NCBI GenBank assembly: GCA_030068075.1
Contig: JAINVK010001445.1
Coordinates: 1,302,001 to 1,366,000, forward strand
Length of the DNA: 64,000 bases
Direction: 5' to 3'
DNA from: Paguma larvata
Lineage: Eukaryota; Chordata; Mammalia; Carnivora; Viverridae
Part shown: piece after piece, positions 57,162 to 64,000 of the stretch
Layout: every line of letters starts with the position of its first letter
How positions within the stretch are numbered: the first letter of the stretch is position 1
Notes under the pieces: generated by a model
Told to the model about the DNA's origin: nothing
The model's input: only the letters and a program-made list of their open reading frames with translations
The model's database searches: none
Made by a program: the position numbers and the translations under genes

Positions 57162-58052
57162 CTTTTTAATTCCCATATTGTTAACATACAGTGCCATATT
57201 AGTTTCAGGTGTACGATATTAGTGGTACAACAATTCTATACATAATTTAGTGATCATCAAGATAAGTGTACTCTTAACCCCGTTTACCTATTTCACTAAT
57301 CTCACCACTCACCTCCCCTCTATGGTCATCAGTTTATTTTCTATATTTAGTCCAGTTTACAGTTTGTCTCTTTTTTTTTCTTTCTCTGTTTGTTTTATCA
57401 ATTAAATTTCACTTTTAAGTATAATCATACAATAATCATCTTTCTGTGACTGACTTATTTCACTTAGCAATATATTCTCTAGATCCATCCATGTTATTGC
57501 CAATGACAAGATTTCATTTTTTATGGCTGAGTAATACACGTATGTACTACATCTTCTTTATCCATTCATCAATCAATGGTCGCTTGGGCTGCTTCCACAA
57601 TTTGACTATTGTAAATAATGTTGCCTTAAACATAAGGGTGCATATATCTTTTCAAACTGTATTCTTTATATTTTATGATAATTTTATTTTTGAGAGACAC
57701 TTGGAGTATGAGCAGAGAGAAAGGGAAAGAGGAACCTCAAGCAACCTCTACACCCAGCACATAGCCCAATGCAGAGCTTGATTCCATGATTCTGATACCA
57801 TGACCTGAGCAAAAACTAAAAGTTGAACTTTTAACCTAATGAGCCACCCAGGTGCCCCATATGATAATTCTATTTAAATTTTTTGAGGAATCTACATACT
57901 TCTTTCCACAGTGGTTGTACCAGCTTGCATTCCCACCAATAGTGCATGAGGTTTCTTTTTTTCCTACATCCTCATTATTTTTTATTTTAGCCATTCTGAC
58001 AGGTGTGAGGCGATATCTCATGGTGGTTATAATATCTATTTCTCTAATAGAG
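57162..58052 (-). mobile_element. L1 3' end, minus strand (left arm of an inverted pair)
   Basis: The complement is L1 ORF2 C-terminus and 3'UTR: the TAACATACAGTGCCATATTAG 3'UTR phrase at 57181, the AGTCA...CCATCCATGT block at 57450-57495 and the cysteine region at 57900-57960. It is split by a SINE at 57690-57859. Its 5' truncation at 58052 abuts another L1 facing the other way. Confidence 0.87.
57690..57859 (-). mobile_element. SINE, minus strand, in the inverted L1
   Basis: Complement of GGGGCACCTGGGTGGCTCAT at the right and ATTTTTGAGAGACACTTGGA at the left. Flanks TATGATAATTTTATTT (57674-57689) and TATGATAATTCTATTT (57860-57875) form a 16-bp TSD with one mismatch. Confidence 0.92.
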
Positions 58053-59505
58053 TAAGGCCTTAAATATGAGACCTGAAACCATAAAAATCCTAGAAGAGAG
58101 CATGGGCAGTAACCTCTTTGATATTGGCCATAGGAACATCTTTCCAGATATGTCCTATAAAGCAATGGAAACAAAAGCAAAAATAAACTATTGGGACCTT
58201 ATCAAAATAAAAGGCACAGCAAAATAAACTATTGGGACTTCATCAAATTAATAATAATAATAAAAAACAGCAAAAGAAACAATCAAAAAGCTAAAAATCA
58301 GTCTAAAAAGTGGGAGAAGATATTTGCAAATGACATACCTGATAAAAGGGTAGTATACAAAATATATAAGGAACTTATACAACTGAACCCCCAAAGACCA
58401 AAGAATCCACTTAAGAAATGGGCAGAAGACATAAATAAACACGTTTCTGATGAAGACATACAGATGGCTAACAAACCCATGAAAAGATGCTCAACGTCAC
58501 TCAGCATCAGGGAAATACAAATCAAACCTAAAATGAGATATCACCTTCACCTCACACCTGTCAGAATGGCTAAAATTAACAACACAGGAAACAACGGGTG
58601 TTGGTGAGGACGTGGAAAAAGGGGAACCCTCTTACATTGTTGGTGGGAATGTAAATTGGTGACGCCACTCTGGAAAGCAGTATGGAGGTTTCTCAAAACG
58701 TTTAAAATAGAACCATGATGCAATTCAGCAATCACACTATTTGGTAGTTACCCAAATAACATAAACTCACTAATTCAAAGGGATCCATGTACCCCGATGT
58801 TTATAGCGGCATTTTCAACAATAGCTAAATTATAGAAAGAGACCAAATGTCCATCAACTGATAAATGGTTAAAGAAGTGATTATAATATCATTTATTTTT
58901 AAATTTATAATATAGATTAACATATGGTATATATATACTTTTACTTGTCCATAAAAAAGAAACATTGATATTTTCAGCAAGGTGACTGGAGATATATTAT
59001 GCTAAGTGAAATAAGTCAAAGAAAGACAAATACCATATGATTTCACTCATAAGTGGAATTTAAGAAACAAAACAAATGAAAAATGGTGGAGTTGGGGGGT
59101 GAAGAGGCCAACCAAGAAAGAGACTCTTTACCATAGAGAACAAACCTGGTTACCAGAGGGGAGGCTAGCAGGGCCATAGGTTGATTGTATTAACATCAAG
59201 AGTGTTTGCAGGCATCCAAACTCATCAAAGTCTGCATGTTAAATGTGTGCACTTTTTTAAAATCATTTTTTAAATTTATTTGTTTATTTTGAGAGGGGGG
59301 AGGGGCAGAGAGAGATGCAGAGAGAGAATGCCAAGCAGGTTCTGGGCTGCTAGCACAGAACCTGATATGGGGCTCGATCTCACAAATCACAAGATCATGA
59401 CCTGAGCTGAAATCAGGAGTCAACAACTAAACCAAAGGTACCCCAAATGTGTGCAGTTTTTTATACACCAATTATAATTCAATAAAACTGTTTTTAAATG
59501 AGTCT
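58053..59505 (+). mobile_element. 5'-truncated L1, plus strand (right arm of an inverted pair)
   Basis: It begins at GAGACCTGAAACCATAAAAATCC in ORF2, passes the C-terminal region (the frame at 58191-58607 reads as the usual ORF2 C-terminal sequence up to [19 protein letters not shown]) and ends in the 3'UTR with AATAAAACTG near 59485. A tandem duplication at 58184-58265 repeats the AATAAACTATTGGGAC(C/T)T phrase and is followed by an (AAT)n run. A SINE lies at 59259-59444. Confidence 0.88.
59259..59444 (-). mobile_element. SINE, minus strand, in the L1 3'UTR
   Basis: GAGAGGGGGGAGGGGCAGAG tract, CAAGCAGGTTCTGGGCTGCT core, and a degraded head complement ending GGTACCCC. Flanks AAATGTGTGCACTTTTTT (59241-59258) and AAATGTGTGCAGTTTTTT (59445-59462) form an 18-bp TSD with one mismatch. 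Confidence 0.93.
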
Positions 59506-60139
59506 GCACTAAAAATATTAGTTGTGTTGCTTGATTCTGTTTCTGTTGGCAGATTTCTTTTTCACAGATCTTAAATACTATTGGACAATCACTAACCAGT
59601 TGTTTAATTCACCAGATGATTCTATATAAAAAGCCATTTGAAAGACTTGGAAAACAAACTAAAATCCCATGAAAATGCCATATGAAACCATGATAGTAGT
59701 ATATATCTGAAATCTAATAATTTTACTCTCCTTTATGTGGTCATCCCATCTAATGCCCCCAGCCCCCCAAAAAAAGCGGAGGAAGAGAAGTCTTATTTTA
59801 AAAAGCATACAACAAAGCAATTTGCTTTGTGATACTAAAACTAATCATTATACTTATCATAAAAAAATTCTAGTCAGTTAAAGCAGATAAAAAAGCATGG
59901 AGTTTCAAACGACTGCAGGAATCCAGTCTCTTCCACTATGAAACTGAAGTTCTTTCCTCGTCAAAAGCAATAGGACTTGTTTTTGACTCACTGTAAATGA
60001 ACCTTTAAATTCATTCCATTTTATCCAGAGAAATAATTGACTACCATAACCATCATGAAACTCTCATTTTTATTGCCCAAACATCTCTAATTTTCTCCAT
60101 CAGTTAGTTAATTATTGAGTAATTATCTTCATTGATGTT
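59506..60139. other. Unassigned sequence
   Basis: No recognised repeat or gene in about 0.6 kb. Confidence 0.4.
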
Positions 60140-60370
60140 ATGATTGAATTGTCATCTCTACCCCCCAAATTCCTTAACATGCACTATGACTGGGAAATTT
60201 GGAGACAGATTACACACAAAAACAGAGCAGCATGTGAAGTTGAAGGCAGAGATGGGAGCAATGCAGGAGAAACTAAGGAATACCAAAGTTTGCTTGATAC
60301 TGAACTAGCAGAACCCAGGAGAAAGGCATAGAACAGATTCTCTTTATGGCTTTCAGAAAGAACCAAACCA
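60140..60370 (+). mobile_element. Possible ancient LTR-type repeat fragment
   Basis: The order GAATTGTCATCTCTACCCCC, AATTTGGAGACAGATTACAC, CACAAAAACAGAGCAGCATGTGAAG, AGAACCCAGGAG resembles a common eutherian LTR-type repeat that contains TGAATTGTGTCCCCCCAAA, TTTGGAGATAGGG and CCATGTGAAGACACAGGGAGAAG blocks. I cannot name the family, and the similarity is by eye. Confidence 0.35.
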
Positions 60371-61481
60371 AAAAAGAAAAAAAAGAAAGAAAGAAAAAAC
60401 CAAGCCATGTGACACTATTTCATGGATACAAGGGTGGTTCTATATTCGCAAATCAATCCATGTGATATATCACATTAAGAAGAGAAAGGATTAAAAACCT
60501 ATGACTATCTCAATAGATGCAGAAAATCACTTGACAAAGTATATCCATATATAATGAAAACTGTCAATGATGTAGGTTTAGTAAGAGCATACTTCAATAT
60601 AATAAAGGTCATAAGTGGAAAACTTACAGCTAGCATCATATTTAATGGTGAAAGGTGAGAGATTTTACCCTAAAATCAGGAAGAAAACAAAAATGTCTTG
60701 TCATAACTCTTAACCATTTTTATTCAACATGGTATTTATTCAAATACTTTGAAGTCCTTGCTACAGCAATCAGAAAACTTTCAAAAATGTATCCATATAG
60801 GTAGAGAAAGAGTAAAAGTTTCACTCTTTCCTGATCACATGATACTAGATACAGAAAACCTAATATCACCACCAAAAATCCACAAGGACTGATAAATGTA
60901 GTAAAGTTACAGGAAATAAAATTAACATACAGGGATTTGTTCCATTTTGTTTCAATAAAAATAAAGTAGCAGAAACAAAATTAAGAAAATAAATTCCAAT
61001 TCCAGTTACCCCAAAGTAATAAAATACTCAAGAATAAACTCAATCAACTAGGTGAAAGACCTGTACTATAAAAACTATAAAACACTGATGAAAGAAACTA
61101 AAGATGGCACAAATGAATGGAAAGATATTCCATGTTCATTCATAAGAAGAACCAATATTGTTAAAATATCCATGATATCTAAGGCAATACAGAGATCAAA
61201 TGCAATTTTTAGGAAAATCACAATAGCATTGTTCACAGAACTAGAACACATAGTGCTGAAATGTGTATAGAAGCACAAAAGACCTCATCTGGAAAAAGAA
61301 AGAACAAAACTCCAGGTATCACAATCCCAGATTTCAAGATATACTACAAACCTATAGTAATCAAAACAAGATGGCACTGACACAAAAATAGACACTTAGA
61401 TCAAAGAAACAGAATAGGGAGTTCAGAAATAAACCAAATCTTTTATGGTCAAACAACCTCTGACAAATAAAGCAAGAATAC

Positions 61482-61700
61482 GGGAGCCTGGGTGTCTCAG
61501 TTGGTTAAGCACCCAACTCTTGGTTTCCACTCAGGTCATGATCTCACAGTTTGTGAGTTCAAGCCCCTCATGGGGCTCCACGCTGACAATGTGGAGCCTG
61601 CTTGGGATTCTCTCTCTCCCTCTCTCTCTCCCTCTCTCTGCCCCTTCCCTGCTCGCACTTTCTCTCTATCTCAACATAAATAAATAAACTTTAAAAACTG
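61482..61700 (+). mobile_element. SINE in the L1 fragment
   Basis: Head GGGAGCCTGGGTGTCTCAGT, CACCCAACTCTTGGTTTCCA, CTCAGGTCATGATCTCACAG, CCCTCATGGGGCTCCACGCT, CT-rich segment, tail AACATAAATAAATAAACTTTAAAA. L1 sequence (GACAAATAAAG... / ...AATAAACGAC) lies on both sides. Confidence 0.93.
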
Positions 61701-61814
61701 AATAAAAATAAACGACAGAATATACAATAGGGTAAAGACAGTCATTTCAGCAAGTGGTGTTAGAAAAATGATGACTACATACAAAAAAAAATGAAATGAC
61801 TACTTGCTTACACT

Positions 61815-61823
61815 ACACACACA

Positions 61824-61857
<34 letters not shown>
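61815..61857 (+). repeat. (AC)n microsatellite
   Basis: AC run with one GCGC interruption, in L1 ORF2 sequence. Confidence 0.95.
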
Positions 61858-61858
<1 letters not shown>

Positions 61859-62465
61859 TAATGTGAATTAAAGCCCTAAATGTGACCTGCACTATAAAAC
61901 TCCGAGAAGAAAACATAGGCAGTAATTTCATTGACATTGGCCATAAAAACATTTTTCTAGACATGTCTCATTTGGCAAGGGAAGCAAAAGCAAATTGAAC
62001 TTTTGGCACTACATTAACATAAAAAGTTTTTGCAGAGCAATGGAAGCCACCAACAAAACAAAAAGAATACCTACAGAATGGGAGAAGATATTTGAAAATC
62101 TTCCAAATGATATCCAACAAGATGTTAATATCTAACATATATAAAGAAGTTTACAACTCGACACCAAAAAATACATCATCTGACTAAAAAAATGGGTAGG
62201 GGATCTGAATAGAAGAAACACAGATGGCAGAAACATGAACAAATGCTCATCATCACCAATCATCGGGAAAATGAAAGAGAAGCCATAATGGGATATCCCT
62301 TTACACCTATGAGAATGGCTAAAATAAAAAGCGCAAGAAATGACGAGTGTTGGTGAGGATATAGAGAACAAAGAACCCAGGTGCCCTGTTGGAGGGAATG
62401 CAAATTGATGCATCCACTGTGGAAAACAGTATAAAATTCTCAATAATTTTAAAATAGAATTATCC

Positions 62466-62712
62466 TGGGAGTGGAGCAAAGATGGCAGCATAGTAGGAAG
62501 ATCCTAGGTTTGTCTTGTCCCTTGAACACAACTAGATAACTATGGAATCATTCAGAATACCTGAGAAATCAACCTGAAGACTGACAGAACAAACTCCACA
62601 ACTAGAGGGACAGAAGAGGCCACATTGAGAACTGTAGGAAATGTGGAGACATGATTTGGGGGAGAAATGGGTGGTGGGGTGCTGCAGAAGGGAGCCCTGG
62701 TTATGGTAAGGT

Positions 62713-62765
<53 letters not shown>

Positions 62766-63721
62766 CACAAGGGGAAAGCACAAAGAGAACACTTCCCCAA
62801 AGCCATTGGCTGGGAAAATGAGAGGGGCTGATTATCATGAGTTTTTGTAACCAGTGAAGTTTGAAGACTCGAGTTTTGAAAGTTGGCTGGCTTTGCTGGG
62901 ATAGAGGCCTGAGGGTGCTGACCCAATCCTGGAGAGATGGTAAGTAGATATAACTGGGGCAGATGGTGCAATTTGGGGAATGCCTGGGACACACAGAGGG
63001 GAAATTTTCACTCTTCTTGGAGGGGGTCTCTGAGAGGCGGTGTTCACAGAGATGTCTCTCCCGGGACAAAGAGCCACAGGGCACCATTTCCCTTCCCTGC
63101 CCCTCAATGTAGGCACAGAGCCACATGCCAAAGGTAGCTTGGCCCTGACACTGCCTGCCTAGCCTACTTGCTCCAATTTCCATGCCCCTGTTCTCTGGCA
63201 AGGTTGCTCTTCTTGCTTAAACCTGTTTCAGTCCCAGTGCAGCAAGAGACAAGTACAGGCTCCTGCCCACACCACATCCCTAAAGCCTATGATTTAAGAG
63301 TCAGCAGGCATGGCTGAAGTAGAGACTGTACAGCACTGCACTGGTCCTGAGGACAAGGCAGGCAAACAATCTTGAGGCACGCAGTGTGGAAACAACAATC
63401 TGAAAAATGCCTAGTACACATGGGGGTGATTATTCGCTCATCTCCCAGTGCTTACCTGAGAGCAGTAGGCACAGAGACCTCTCTCGTGAGACAAAGAAGC
63501 TGGTTAGATACATTTTTCTCCCTCAAACCTCAGTATAAACACAGAGGCACCTGTGGAAAACAGCACAGCTGCCTAACCTGCTTATACCAAATCCTACATC
63601 CCTGCGCTGTCACCACTGCTCTTCTCAGTCAAGTTTGTTTCAGTCCCAGAGCAATGGGTCTTTGACCCTGAGAACCAGCATCTTTGGTGTTGAAATCCCT
63701 GTCCACACGTCATCTCCCAAT
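62466..63721 (+). mobile_element. L1 5'UTR with two tandem units of about 420 bp
   Basis: Starts GGAGTGGAGCAAAGATGGCAGC, an L1 5' end with a YY1-like AAGATGGC. Units repeat from TTGGCTGGCTTTGCTGGGATAG (about 62881) and TCAGCAGGCATGGCTGAAGTAG (about 63300), each followed by TGGAAACA-type or GGCAGATGG phrases, an ACACA(G/T) phrase and a CACCATTTCCC/ACATTTTTCTCCC phrase. Same family as the L1s at 15071 and 37022. It appears inserted in the L1 that ends at 62465. Confidence 0.87.
62714..62763 (+). repeat. (GA)n microsatellite in L1 5'UTR
   Basis: About 23 uninterrupted GA units. They create the long SL-rich minus-strand open frames here, which are artefacts. Confidence 0.95.
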
Positions 63722-64000
63722 CAGAGAATTTAGCAAAAATAAACTATCAAGATTTCATCAAATAAAAAGCTCTGAAAAGTGAAGGAAACAATCAACAAAA
63801 CTAAAAAGCAATCTGTGGAATGGGAGAATATATTTCCAAATGGCATATCAGATAAAGGGTTAATATCCAAAATTATAAAGAACTTATAAAACTCAACATC
63901 AAAAAAGAAAAACAAAAAACAAATAACCCAATTAAAAAATGGACAGAAGATATGAATAGACATTTTTCCAAGGAAGACAATCATGTGGCAAACAGGCATA
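63722..64000 (+). mobile_element. L1 ORF2 C-terminal part, continues past the window
   Basis: From AGCAAAAATAAACTATCAAG the sequence is ORF2 C-terminal (matching 58240-58470 in another copy). It follows the 5'UTR directly, so ORF1 and most of ORF2 are deleted in this element, or a second L1 starts here. It runs off the window edge. Confidence 0.82.

Larger units (their letters stand above)
60418..62465 (+). mobile_element. Old L1 ORF2 fragment, plus strand
   Basis: Reads from the RT palm (GGATACAAGGGTGGTTCTATATTCGCAAATC region) through RT box (TTT CCT GAT CAC at about 60850), thumb, and C-terminal cysteine region near 62350-62400. It stops at 62465 where another L1 5' end starts. Frames are broken. 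An A-rich stretch (60360-60405) precedes it. A SINE and an AC repeat interrupt it. Confidence 0.88.

Noticed and set aside
57162..59505. Twin-priming (single L1 insertion with inverted 5' part)
   Set aside because: Both arms contain the L1 3'UTR end. Twin priming would put a more 5' segment in the inverted arm, so two separate insertions or a duplication fit better.
62532..63201. Minus-strand frames of 86, 98, 146 and 166 codons
   Set aside because: They cross a (GA)n microsatellite that reads as Ser-Leu repeats and lie in decayed L1 5'UTR. No protein is supported.

Overview
The window looks like nuclear DNA from a felid (cat-family) carnivore. More than two dozen copies and fragments of the tRNA-derived carnivore SINE are present. 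The better-preserved ones open with the cat-type head GGGGCGCCTGGGTGGCTCAG, end in CT-rich sequence plus AAAAATAAATAAACATTAAA, and many keep perfect or near-perfect target-site duplications (TSDs). All repeat names here come from reading the sequence by eye, without a database search, so the ends of old elements are approximate.

Layout: 1-8.2 kb is a stack of decayed minus-strand L1 fragments. 8.2-13.3 kb is mostly unassigned AT-rich sequence with scattered SINEs. 13.3-19.7 kb holds remnants of an ERVL-class pol region on the plus strand (RT part, then integrase part), split by an internally deleted L1 at 15.07-18.22 kb. 19.7-26.9 kb is AT-rich sequence with SINEs and an L2 fragment. 26.9-45.2 kb is a dense nest of L1s. 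A young full-length plus-strand L1 (28827-35415, 14-bp TSD, both ORFs open) sits inside an older minus-strand L1. Next to it an old full-length-scale plus-strand L1 (37.0-45.2 kb) carries three SINEs and two solo LTRs. 45.2-53.3 kb is another old minus-strand L1 with its own SINE insertions. 53.7-54.7 kb holds the only conventional gene, an intact single-coding-exon olfactory receptor of the OR14 type. 55.3-55.9 kb is a MIR split by a third solo LTR. 56.7-64 kb is again L1 fragments, including a head-to-head inverted pair, and SINEs.

How the parts relate: the L1 ORF1 protein (RNA-binding chaperone) and ORF2 protein (endonuclease and reverse transcriptase) are the machinery that would have inserted both the L1 copies and the SINEs. 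The TSDs and A-rich tails fit that mechanism. The young L1 has every endonuclease catalytic residue I checked, but the second aspartate of its RT active-site box is alanine, so the copy is probably RT-dead despite two open frames. The three solo LTRs show past endogenous retroviruses of different classes, now reduced to LTRs.

I found no operons, CRISPR arrays, functional RNA genes or toxin genes, and no convincing new multi-gene system. The strongest leads are the open but catalytically altered L1, the changes of tandem-monomer promoter in L1 5'UTRs, the cleanly dated nested insertions, and the OR14-type receptor with three substitutions at conserved positions.
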